Shown here: in pieces, positions 35,655-43,204 of the stretch
Numbering within the stretch: position 1 is the stretch's first letter
How the letters are laid out: every line of letters begins with the position of its first letter
Source: WTKG01 sp963735005
GTDB lineage: Bacteria > Actinomycetota > Actinomycetes > Actinomycetales > Demequinaceae
Direction of reading: 5' to 3'
DNA: 64,000 nucleotides
Assembly (NCBI GenBank): GCA_963735005.1
Contig: CAVTJA010000005.1
Coordinates: 310,001 to 374,000 of the forward strand
The notes under the pieces: generated by a model
Databases searched by the model: none
Seen by the model: the letters and a program-made list of their open reading frames with translations, nothing else
Told to the model about the DNA's origin: nothing
Translations under genes and position numbers: made by a program

Positions 35655-36374
35655 CTAGCGGTCCCAGCGGACGATGGGGCCTGCCTCGAAAGGGGTCCCA
35701 ATCTTTACGCGCAGGCGGGCCCAGGCGGCGCGTGGCACGCCAATATCCACGATCGCGACCTCGCCGGCCGTGCTCGCTACCGCCAGCCCGGCCTTGGGCG
35801 CAGAAAGCGCGAGCGTGACCGTTGCGTTGATCACGACGCCCGGTGCCTCTCCGGAGTCGGCGTCGAGCCCGCTCGGCACGTCGATTGCGACGCACGGGTG
35901 GCCGGAAGCGTTGGCCCACTCGATGAGCTCGAGCTTGACGCCGTGCGGCGCGCGGTTGGCGCCAAAACCCAGCAGCCCGTCGACGATGACGGCGTCGGTG
36001 TCGTCCGGGATAGCGTTCGGCGACGCGACCACGCGGATCTTGGCGGCCTTGACCGCCCGCAGGTGATGCGCGGTGAGCCCGGTGAGCTCGGCCTCGGGGC
36101 GGCTCGCGATCACGAAAACCGGCACACCCCAGTTGGCGAGGTGGCGCGCGGCCACGAGAGCGTCCCCGCCGTTGCCGCCTGGGCCGGCGAGCACCACGAC
36201 CGTCTTGCCAGGAAACTCGGCCGCAACGAATCGGGCGGTCTGGAAGCCCGCGACCTCCATGAGCTGTTCGACACCCACGAACGCGTGTTCCGCGCAGTAC
36301 TGATCGAGAGCGCGCGCTTGCGCGGCGGTGATTGTCGGGAACTCCGCGCCCGGGTAGCCCTCAAGTACTCCCAC
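35655..36374 (-). CDS. nnrE: NAD(P)H-hydrate epimerase (YjeF N-domain)
   Basis: 239 residues. YjeF_N fold with VVVLAGPGGNGGDALVAARHL and VDGLLGFGANRAP, CVAIDVPSGLDADSG. Interconverts R and S forms of hydrated NAD(P)H so that the dehydratase can repair them. The dehydratase partner lies 20 kb away (55956-56807) instead of being fused or adjacent. GTG start with TAAGTT exactly six bases upstream, so leaderless. Confidence 0.92.
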   Translation of the reverse strand: MGVLEGYPGAEFPTITAAQARALDQYCAEHAFVGVEQLMEVAGFQTARFVAAEFPGKTVVVLAGPGGNGGDALVAARHLANWGVPVFVIASRPEAELTGLTAHHLRAVKAAKIRVVASPNAIPDDTDAVIVDGLLGFGANRAPHGVKLELIEWANASGHPCVAIDVPSGLDADSGEAPGVVINATVTLALSAPKAGLAVASTAGEVAIVDIGVPRAAWARLRVKIGTPFEAGPIVRWDR

Positions 36375-36380
36375 GGCTCC

Positions 36381-36386
36381 AACTTA
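36381..36386 (-). promoter_or_regulatory. Leaderless -10 for NAD(P)H-hydrate epimerase
   Basis: TAAGTT (minus strand) exactly six bases before the GTG start. Confidence 0.45.
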
Positions 36387-36470
36387 GGCACGTTTCTGGC
36401 AATTGGGTATAGGTCCGTGACCTAATCCGCACGCGCTCTTCACCTGGCTGGCCGCGCGGGGCTGACGCAC

Positions 36471-36476
36471 TAGCAT
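36471..36476 (+). promoter_or_regulatory. Leaderless -10 for dgt
   Basis: TAGCAT exactly six bases before the GTG at 36483; no ribosome binding site. Confidence 0.5.
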
Positions 36477-36482
36477 CGAAAC

Positions 36483-37748
36483 GTGACCACCCCCGCGCCC
36501 GGATACGTCGAATCCGACGTCGAGCGCTGGGTCGAGGAGCCGCCAAAGCTCGCCAACCGCACGCCGTTCGAGCGCGACCAGGCCCGCATCGTCCACAGCA
36601 GCGCGCTGCGCCGCTTGGGCGCGAAGACCCAGGTGCTTGGCGCGGGCACCGGCGACTTCGTTCGCACGCGCTTGACGCACACACTCGAGGTGGCGCAGGT
36701 GGGCCGCGGGCTCGGGAAGGTGCTTGGCTGCGACCCCGACGTCGTGGACGCCGCGTGCCTCGCGCACGACCTTGGCCACCCACCCTTTGGCCACAACGGC
36801 GAGCGCGCGCTCGACGAGGCGGCGGCGGAGATCGGCGGCTTCGAGGGAAACGCGCAGACGCTGCGGCTGCTGACGCGGCTCGAGCCCAAGTCGGTAGACC
36901 CGCGCACCGGTGCGAGCGTTGGCCTCAACCTCACCAGGGCGGTGCTCGACGCGTCCATCAAGTACCCGTGGCGCGAGCCGCAGGCCCCCGCGCGCGCCGA
37001 TGGCCGCCCCACCCGCAAGTTCGGGGTGTACGAGGACGACCTGCCGGTGTTCGAGTGGCTGCGGCGGGGCGCGCCCGACAAAGCCGTCGCGTTCGAGGCG
37101 CAGGTGATGGACCTCGCGGACGACATCAGCTACTCGGTGCACGACGTCGAAGATTCCGTGGTGCACCGCCACGTGTCGCTTGGCGTGCTCCGAGACGACG
37201 GCCAGGCGCGTGAGATCGCCGCCCACGCGCGCGAGTGGTACGGCCGCGGCACGGACGAGGAGCTACTGGCCGCCTTCGACCGGCTGCGCAACGAGCCGGT
37301 GTGGATGGACGACTACGACGGCTCGCACCGCGCGCTCGCGGGTCTCAAGGACCTCACCAGCCAGCTGATCGGCAGGTTCTGCGGAGCGGTTGCCGACGCC
37401 ACCCGAGCGCGATACGGCGACGGCCCGCTCACGCGCCACAACGCCACCCTGGTGATCCCGCCGGACACCGCCGCCGAGATCCTGGTGCTCAAGGGCATCG
37501 CCGTGCACTTCCTGATGGCGCCGCGCGAGAAGAGCGCCACCTATCGCCAGCAGCGGGGGCGCCTACGCGAACTCGTGGCCGCGATCGCGGACCGCGGCGA
37601 GGACGCGCTCGACGCGCACTTCGCGGCGGCGTGGCGGGAGGCGTCGAACGACGCCGAGCGGCTGCGGGTCGCTGTGGATCAGGTGGCGTCGCTCACCGAT
37701 AAGTCAGCGCACGACTGGCACCACAAGTTCGTCGCAACGAAAGGCTAG
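36483..37748 (+). CDS. dgt: dGTPase-like deoxynucleoside triphosphate triphosphohydrolase
   Basis: 421 residues. HD-domain metal site: RLTHTLEVAQVGRG, then CLAHDLGHPPFGHNGERAL (HD pair), and AQVMDLADDISYSVHD. Cleaves dNTPs to nucleoside and tripolyphosphate. It precedes dnaG in actinobacteria, as here, with three opposite-strand genes inserted. Converges with and overlaps the next gene by 4 bases. Confidence 0.94.
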   Translation: MTTPAPGYVESDVERWVEEPPKLANRTPFERDQARIVHSSALRRLGAKTQVLGAGTGDFVRTRLTHTLEVAQVGRGLGKVLGCDPDVVDAACLAHDLGHPPFGHNGERALDEAAAEIGGFEGNAQTLRLLTRLEPKSVDPRTGASVGLNLTRAVLDASIKYPWREPQAPARADGRPTRKFGVYEDDLPVFEWLRRGAPDKAVAFEAQVMDLADDISYSVHDVEDSVVHRHVSLGVLRDDGQAREIAAHAREWYGRGTDEELLAAFDRLRNEPVWMDDYDGSHRALAGLKDLTSQLIGRFCGAVADATRARYGDGPLTRHNATLVIPPDTAAEILVLKGIAVHFLMAPREKSATYRQQRGRLRELVAAIADRGEDALDAHFAAAWREASNDAERLRVAVDQVASLTDKSAHDWHHKFVATKG

Positions 37749-38131
37749 GCGGGCGCGGCGTCGTCCCTGCGCGCGCGAATCAGCACCCACAGCGCGACGA
37801 TCGGTAGCAGCAGCGGGATCCATCCGTAGCCGGAGCCGAAGCCGGTCCATACGGTCTGGTCGGGCCAGTTGCCGGGCCCAATCTCCGTCCACGCGCCCAC
37901 GATCAGCACGCCGGCCAGCTCGACGGACGTGCCGATCAGCGCGAGCCGGCGCCAGCCCCGCCACAGCGCGACCGCGATGACTCCGTACAGCACCGCCGCG
38001 ACGGCGCTCAGCGCGTAGGCGACGGGCGCGTCGGCGGCCTTGGTGGAAAGTTGCACGGACGACCGCCCGAGCGCCGCCAGGAACAGCACAGCGTACGCCA
38101 GTAGCAGCCCGAGCCTCGCGAACGAGTTCAT
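37745..38131 (-). CDS. Small membrane protein, four helices
   Basis: 128 residues, about four helices (FARLGLLLAYAVLFLAALG, VAYALSAVAAVLYGVIAVALW, LIGTSVELAGVLIVGAW, GWIPLLLPIVALWVLI). The start ATG is 2 bases after the stop of the upstream gene. No family identified; the WxGFGSGYGWIPL segment occurs in many actinobacterial proteins of this size. Last gene of a three-gene operon. Confidence 0.68.
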   Translation of the reverse strand: MNSFARLGLLLAYAVLFLAALGRSSVQLSTKAADAPVAYALSAVAAVLYGVIAVALWRGWRRLALIGTSVELAGVLIVGAWTEIGPGNWPDQTVWTGFGSGYGWIPLLLPIVALWVLIRARRDDAAPA

Positions 38132-38133
38132 GG

Positions 38134-38556
38134 TTACGCCAGCGCCAGCACGGCCGTCAGGCGCCACACGAGCACGCCGTAGGTGACACCCACGACGATC
38201 GCGGCGAGCGCGTCGACCTTGGCGATCTGGCGCGGGGTGAGTACAGGGGCGTTCGGGTCTCGCTTCTCGCCCGGGCCAGGCGGCAGCGCAAGGCGGCCGA
38301 TGCCCAACAGGGGAAGAACCAGGCCCAGCACGATGAGGTAGCCAAGCGAGGTGATCAGGTTCCCCGCGCGGGGCGAGGTCGCGATCGAGATGATTCCCAC
38401 GACGATGATCAGCGCTGTCACGATCCACACGAGAGTGGAGATGTTTTGCAACGCGCCGTGCCACTTGGGCACGAACCACGTGAACGCGCCGGACAGAACC
38501 AGCGACGCCGCCACCGCATACCCGAGCGACAGCAGGGTCTGGAGGACAGTCTCCAC
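38134..38556 (-). CDS. Small membrane protein, four helices
   Basis: 140 residues, about four helices starting METVLQTLLSLGYAVAASLVLSG, with a polar loop LPPGPGEKRDPNAPVL before the last helix. Unrecognised. Two to four bases separate it from its neighbours on both sides, so it is coupled. Confidence 0.65.
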   Translation of the reverse strand: METVLQTLLSLGYAVAASLVLSGAFTWFVPKWHGALQNISTLVWIVTALIIVVGIISIATSPRAGNLITSLGYLIVLGLVLPLLGIGRLALPPGPGEKRDPNAPVLTPRQIAKVDALAAIVVGVTYGVLVWRLTAVLALA

Positions 38557-38560
38557 GGCG

Positions 38561-39010
38561 CTACTTCGCGGCGACCTGGACGCGCATGGGAAGCCGCGTG
38601 GCCTCCTCGCCGTCGATCGCGATCACCCACGAGAACATGCCTGCGTTCGCGAACCGCATGCCGTCAATCGTGAACGCGAAGCACGCAAGCTGCTCGTCGC
38701 CATCCACCAGCGCGGGCGGGCGGCCGAGCGTGAACTCGCCGCCCATGGCGGTCACCGGGATGGGCTGGCCGTCGTCGCCGGGGCGGATGCCGATCGGGTG
38801 TTCCTCGCCGTCCTCGGTGACGAGCCGCAGGTCGAGCTTGTGTGCGGCGTTCGTCGCGGTAAACGGCACGTGCACCGTGAACGCGACCGCCAGGCGCCGG
38901 TGCATTGCGGGTAGCGATCGCACGAAGATCGTGTTCCACCCCGCGCCCAGCGTGTAGATCTTGTTGTTGATTACCTCGGCGGAATCCGCCAAGAACGCAT
39001 CGACTCGCAT
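38561..39010 (-). CDS. Soluble protein, DUF6941-like
   Basis: 149 residues, all-beta looking, starting MRVDAFLADSAEVINNKIYTLGAGW. That opening (LADSAEV...K-Y-LGAGW) resembles the small DUF6941 family; role unknown. ATG preceded by AAAGGGCAGG. Heads the operon with two membrane proteins and is divergent from dnaG. Confidence 0.68.
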   Translation of the reverse strand: MRVDAFLADSAEVINNKIYTLGAGWNTIFVRSLPAMHRRLAVAFTVHVPFTATNAAHKLDLRLVTEDGEEHPIGIRPGDDGQPIPVTAMGGEFTLGRPPALVDGDEQLACFAFTIDGMRFANAGMFSWVIAIDGEEATRLPMRVQVAAK

Positions 39011-39101
39011 CGCCTGCCCTTTCCCTGTGACCTCCACCTTAGCGGCGTGGAGGCACGACGCCGGTGCCAGTTTCGCTTTCGGCGCACGGGGACAGACAGC
39101 A

Positions 39102-39107
39102 TAGGCT
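39102..39107 (+). promoter_or_regulatory. Leaderless -10 for dnaG
   Basis: TAGGCT exactly six bases before the GTG at 39114. Confidence 0.5.
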
Positions 39108-39113
39108 GGGCCC

Positions 39114-41073
39114 GTGGCAGGCACGATCAATCGAGACGACATCGCGGCGGTCCGCGAGCGCGCCCCGATCGAAGAGATCATCGGCCAGCACGTGACCCTC
39201 AAGTCCGCCGGCGTCGGCTCCCTGAAGGGTCTGTGCCCGTTCCACGACGAGAAGTCGCCGTCGTTCCACGTGCGCCCCAGCCAGGGCCACTGGCACTGCT
39301 TCGGGTGTGGCGAGGGTGGGGACGTCATCGCGTTCGTGATGAAGGCAGACGGCATGCCGTTCTCCGAGGCCGTCGAGTACCTCGCCGACAAGGCGGGCGT
39401 GACGCTGCGCTACGAGTCCGGAGGCGCCCGTTCCGGCCCAGCGCCCGGCATGCGCAAGCGATTGCTCGAGGCGCACCGCGTAGCCGCCGAGTATTTTGTG
39501 GCCCAGCTCGTGACGCCCGAGGCCAAGACCGGCCGCGACTTTCTGCAGGGACGCGGGTTCGGCAAGGAGGCGGCCGAGCAGTTCGGCATCGGGTACGCGC
39601 CCAAGGGTTGGTCGAACCTGCTTGAACACCTGCGCGGCAAGGGCTTCACCGAGCCCGAGCTCAAGGCGTCCGGCCTCGTGTCCGAGGGTCAGCGCGGTAT
39701 CTACGACCGGTTCCGCGGCCGCCTGGTGTGGCCCATCCGCGCTGTCACGGGCGAGGTCATCGGCTTTGGCGCGCGCAAGCTCTACGAGGACGACGAGGGC
39801 CCCAAGTACCTCAACACTCCCGAGACCCCCATCTACAAGAAGTCGCAGGTGCTGTACGGCCTCGACCTCGCCAAGAAGGACATCGCGACCCAGCGCCAGG
39901 TGGTGGTGGTCGAGGGATACACGGACGTGATGGCCTGCCACCTGGCAGGAGTGCCGACGGCGGTCGCGACGTGCGGCACCGCGTTCGGCGAGGAGCACGC
40001 CAAGGTCATCAAGCGCCTCATGGGTGGCAGCGAGGGTGCGCCCACCAAGGTCGGCGTCGGCCGCGGCGAGGTGATCTTCACCTTCGACGGCGACGAGGCC
40101 GGGCAGAACGCCGCGCTCAAGGCCTACCAGCTTGAGTCCCAGTTCCTGTCGCAGACGTTCGTGGCCGTGGGTCCCGATGGCCTCGACCCCTGCGACCTGC
40201 GCCAGGAGCGCGGCGACGCGGCGGTCAAGGCTCTCGTCGAGTCCCGCGTCCCGCTGTTCGAGTTCGTCATCAAGACCGCCGTCGAGGTCTTTTGATCTCG
40301 AGACCGCCGAAGGTAACGCAGGGGCGCTCCACGCCGCGATTCCGGTGGTGGCGAGCATCCGTGACGCCGCGTTGCGCAGTGAGTACGAGAAAAAGCTCTC
40401 TGGGTGGCTTGGTATGGAGCGGGATGACGTTGCGCGAGCTGTGAAGTCTGCGGCGCGCTCCCGTCCCGCGGTGCCGCAGCGCCAGGCGCGCGCCGCGCAG
40501 CCGGGTAGCGCGCGAGCACCGCAGGGTGGCCAACCCGGCGGCGACTATCCGCCCCCGGACCTTGGAGCGGACCCGGGGCCACGGTCGCCAGTTGGCCATG
40601 GCCCCGCGTTGAGGCCCGACCCGAATGACCCGGTTGTGACTGCAGAGCGCCTCGCGCTTGAGGTGCTACTGCAGGCGCCGCACGAGATTCCCGCGGACCT
40701 TGCAGCTGCGCTTGGCGGCGAGGCCTTCACGGTGCCGCAGTTCCGCGCCGTGTTCGATGGGATCCAGGCGGCAGGCGGGATCGCCGCCGCTGGGCCCGAC
40801 TGGGTCAATCGGGTTGCCGAGGAGGTCGGGGAGGCGCTCGCGCCCACGGTGTCGCGCCTCGCGGTGTCGCCCATCCCTTTCGACAAGCCGCGCGAGTTGG
40901 CCACCTACGCGACCAGCGTCATCAACCGCATCCGAGACCTGTCATTGACCAGGCAAATCGCCTCGGTGCGGGGGCGCATGCAACGCATTGGTGCCGGTCA
41001 AGACGGGCATGCCGAAGCGTTCGCCGAGTTGGTCGCGCTCGAGGGTGAGCGCCGCAAGCTGCGCGAAAGTTAG
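39114..41073 (+). CDS. dnaG: DNA primase DnaG, frame broken once
   Basis: CHC2 zinc finger (CPFHDEKSPSFHV, then HCFGCGEGGDV), RNA-polymerase domain, TOPRIM motifs (VVVVEGYTDVMA, FTFDGDEAGQNAA) and a C-terminal DnaB-interaction domain. The first frame ends at TGA 40293; the C-terminal half (FDLETAEGNAGALHAAIPVV onward) is in the +1 frame. One extra T in TTTT (40290-40293) explains it. Joined length about 652 residues, normal. Primase is essential, so this must be a sequence error or a +1 frameshift read through; the site resembles prfB (UUU UGA after GAGG). Confidence 0.92.
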
Positions 41074-41179
41074 CCGCGCGACGGGACGACGCTCACCGCG
41101 CTTTATGACGCGCGCGGCGCGTGCGATATCTCACCGTGATGGTCGCGAGCTTTTTGGCGCCGAGTCGTAGCCTGAAGTC

Positions 41180-41296
41180 ATGGCAAGCGATGCTGCGGTA
41201 CCCAGTGAGGCGACGCGAGGTGGCGCGATGCTTGACGCCTTCGTCGCCATTCGTGTTGCCCGCGAGGCGCTCGCGGCCGACAAGCCCGCTGGCTAG
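41180..41296 (+). CDS. Possible 38-residue protein after dnaG
   Basis: MASDAAVPSEATRGG followed by AMLDAFVAIRVAREALAADKPAG. TAGCCT lies six bases before the ATG, the leaderless pattern seen elsewhere here. Helical C-terminal half, no signal or membrane segment. It fills the gap before the convergent TetR gene and overlaps its end by 4 bases. Could be spurious; the promoter spacing is the main support. Confidence 0.35.
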   Translation: MASDAAVPSEATRGGAMLDAFVAIRVAREALAADKPAG

Positions 41297-41895
41297 GGGC
41301 GAGAACGGGCGATGAGGTCCGTGATGGCGGTCTGGCTACGCGCGCGCGTCTTGGGCGCGGCGAGCAGCCGGCGGTAGTGGTGGTGGGCCAGCACGATGCC
41401 CCAGTAGTCGTAGGCGAACTGTTCCGCGTCGAGCTCCGCGCGGAAGTGCCCCTCGTCCTTGGCGATTGACGCGGCGCGCGCAACGAACGCGAGGATGGAC
41501 TCCATGTGCTCAACCAGCACGTCGCGGACCGGGCCGGGGCGGTCGTCGTATTCGGAGGACGCGGAAATCCACGGGCAACCGCCGTCGAGCTCGTTGTCGT
41601 CCCATTCGAGCCAGCGCTCAAAGAGCTTCTCGACGCGGGGTAGGCCGCGGGGCTGGGCGAGGGCAGGCTCGATGACCTTGGCGACGAACCGCTGCTTGGC
41701 GGTGTCGAGCACGTCTACCTGCAACTGCTCCTTGGAGGCGAAGTGCGCGTAGAGGCCGGACTTCGACAGTCCCACCTTCTCGGCGAGCACGCCAATCGTC
41801 AGTCCCTCAAGGCCAAGTTCGCTCGCAAGGTTGAGGGCGCGATCAAGGACGGCCGCGCGCGTGGCGTTGCCCTTGGTCACTGACGTCGTAGTCAT
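41293..41895 (-). CDS. TetR-family repressor
   Basis: 200 residues from ATG 41895. TetR helix-turn-helix GLTIGVLAEKVGLSKSGLYAHFASKEQL, followed by a ligand domain (AQPRGLPRVEKLFERWLEW, then GGCPWISASSEYDDRPGPV). It is the second gene after a 61-residue peptide gene (10-base gap). An ACCGTTCGGT operator in the shared promoter suggests self-repression. Whether it governs the neighbouring ATP-grasp cassette is unknown. Confidence 0.88.
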   Translation of the reverse strand: MTTTSVTKGNATRAAVLDRALNLASELGLEGLTIGVLAEKVGLSKSGLYAHFASKEQLQVDVLDTAKQRFVAKVIEPALAQPRGLPRVEKLFERWLEWDDNELDGGCPWISASSEYDDRPGPVRDVLVEHMESILAFVARAASIAKDEGHFRAELDAEQFAYDYWGIVLAHHHYRRLLAAPKTRARSQTAITDLIARSRP

Positions 41896-41905
41896 GGGGG
41901 AGAGC

Positions 41906-42091
41906 CTAGTCCCGTCCGAACTCCAAGTTTTCCAACAGGTCCTCGTTCGTGAGATCGATGTCGGCGTCGTCGATGGCTGCGCCCCAGCCGCGGGGTGCGG
42001 CGGTGACGGCCAGGTGGTGGTGCTGCGGGCGGATGTGAGGCATGGCGATGCTTTCGTGTCGGCGTGGGCGCGGCCCGTCACCGCGTCTCAC
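41906..42091 (-). CDS. Small basic-then-acidic peptide upstream of TetR
   Basis: 61 residues from the GTG placed seven bases after the -10 (TATTCT), i.e. leaderless; an internal ATG at 42043 would give 45 residues. The sequence is Arg/His-rich at first (MRRGDGPRPRRHESIA, RPQHHHLAV) and ends strongly acidic (WGAAIDDADIDLTNEDLLE, then NLEFGRD). No membrane segment or family. Its position between a TetR gene and an ATP-grasp cassette makes it worth testing as a peptide substrate, but that is only a guess. Confidence 0.55.
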   Translation of the reverse strand: MRRGDGPRPRRHESIAMPHIRPQHHHLAVTAAPRGWGAAIDDADIDLTNEDLLENLEFGRD

Positions 42092-42096
42092 TTCTC

Positions 42097-42128
42097 CTAG
42101 AATAGCACGACCGTTCGGTTTGTTCTAG
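42097..42128 (-). promoter_or_regulatory. TetR operon promoter and operator
   Basis: Minus strand -10 TATTCT (42099-42104), weak -35 TAGAAC (42122-42127). ACCGTTCGGT (42110-42119), a TetR-type near-palindrome, lies in the spacer, flanked by CTAGAA/TTCTAG (42097-42102, 42123-42128). Confidence 0.65.
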
Positions 42129-42157
42129 ACCGGTCGCGCGTGCGCCCACGGTGTGCG

Positions 42158-43204
42158 CTAAAGCGTCGCCATTTCGTCGTTGTTGAAGTTGCGTCGGTAG
42201 AAGCCCATGTACGCGACCTTGCGCTCGATGGCCTCGATGACGGCGTGCGAGAAGTTCACCTTCTCGAACCGCTGGGCGCTGCCGAGACCGCCGGGGCTGA
42301 ACACGTTGATCTCCATCAGCTTGTCGCCCACGATGTCGAGGCCCACCAGGAACATGCCGTCCTGGACGATCTTTGGCCGCACGATCTCGGCGATCTTGAG
42401 GTGCTCCGGGGTCACCACAGCGGGGGCGAGCGAGCCTCCGGCATGGATGTTGCTACGCATGTCCTCGCCGTTGCGGCGGCGGCGGAACGCTGCGTACTTG
42501 CCGCGGTAGCGCAGGGGCTGGCCGTTCATGAGGAACAGCCGCATGTCGCCCTCCTCGGCCGCAGGCAGGTACTCCTGCGCGATCACGTAGCCGTCGCGGC
42601 TGACCGCGTCCACCATCTGATTGAGGTTCGAGCCGTCCGCCTCGCGGATCAGGAAGACGCTCTGGCCGCCCGAACCCTGCAGCGGCTTCAGCACGATGCG
42701 GCCGCCCTCGGACTTCCAGAATTCCTTGATCTCGCCGCGGTCCCTGGTGATGATCGTGCGGGGCCGCACCTCCTCCGGGAAGTCCTGGAAGTACATCTTG
42801 TTCATCGCCTTGGCCAGCCCGCCGGGATGGTTGAGGACGACCACGCCGTGGCGCATCGCGAGCCGCCCAAAGTCGATGCCGGGGCCCTGCGCCCACGACC
42901 GGTGCCCCTGATCCGCCGACGGGTCGTTGCGCAGCATCAGCACGTCAAGCTCATCAACGTTGATGCGCTCGACCTTTGCCCGCTTGCCCTGGAGGTCCCC
43001 GATGTACGTCTCCGCGGTCTTGTACGAGGTGCGCTGCGCGGACCGCGCTCGTGCCCTCACGGAGTCGTCCGCGTCGTACGCAAAGTCGCCCGCGCCCATG
43101 ACCCACGCCTCGTGCCCACGGTTGATCGCCGCCATCGCGAGCCGTGTGGTGGTATACCCCTTGTCCTCGGTGAAGACGTCATTGACTACAAAGCCAATTC
43201 TCAT
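42158..43204 (-). CDS. RimK/glutathione-synthetase-like ATP-grasp ligase
   Basis: 348 residues. ATP-grasp fold: PGGLAKAMNKMYFQ, MDR-type RTIITRDRGEIKEFW, ATP-binding VLKPLQGSGGQSVF, QEYLPAAEEGDMRLFLMNG, and the metal-binding end VGLDIVGDKLMEINVFSPGG. Such enzymes form C-N bonds between a carboxylate and an amine, with glutathione, S6 glutamylation or peptide tailing as known roles. Substrate unknown here. Its ATG overlaps the DUF1704 stop (ATGA). Last gene of a three-gene cassette. Confidence 0.88.
   Translation of the reverse strand: MRIGFVVNDVFTEDKGYTTTRLAMAAINRGHEAWVMGAGDFAYDADDSVRARARSAQRTSYKTAETYIGDLQGKRAKVERINVDELDVLMLRNDPSADQGHRSWAQGPGIDFGRLAMRHGVVVLNHPGGLAKAMNKMYFQDFPEEVRPRTIITRDRGEIKEFWKSEGGRIVLKPLQGSGGQSVFLIREADGSNLNQMVDAVSRDGYVIAQEYLPAAEEGDMRLFLMNGQPLRYRGKYAAFRRRRNGEDMRSNIHAGGSLAPAVVTPEHLKIAEIVRPKIVQDGMFLVGLDIVGDKLMEINVFSPGGLGSAQRFEKVNFSHAVIEAIERKVAYMGFYRRNFNNDEMATL

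Noticed and set aside
42158..43204. Ordinary glutathione synthetase
   Set aside because: Actinobacteria use mycothiol, there is no gshA, and the partners are unrelated to thiol synthesis; but the substrate remains unknown.
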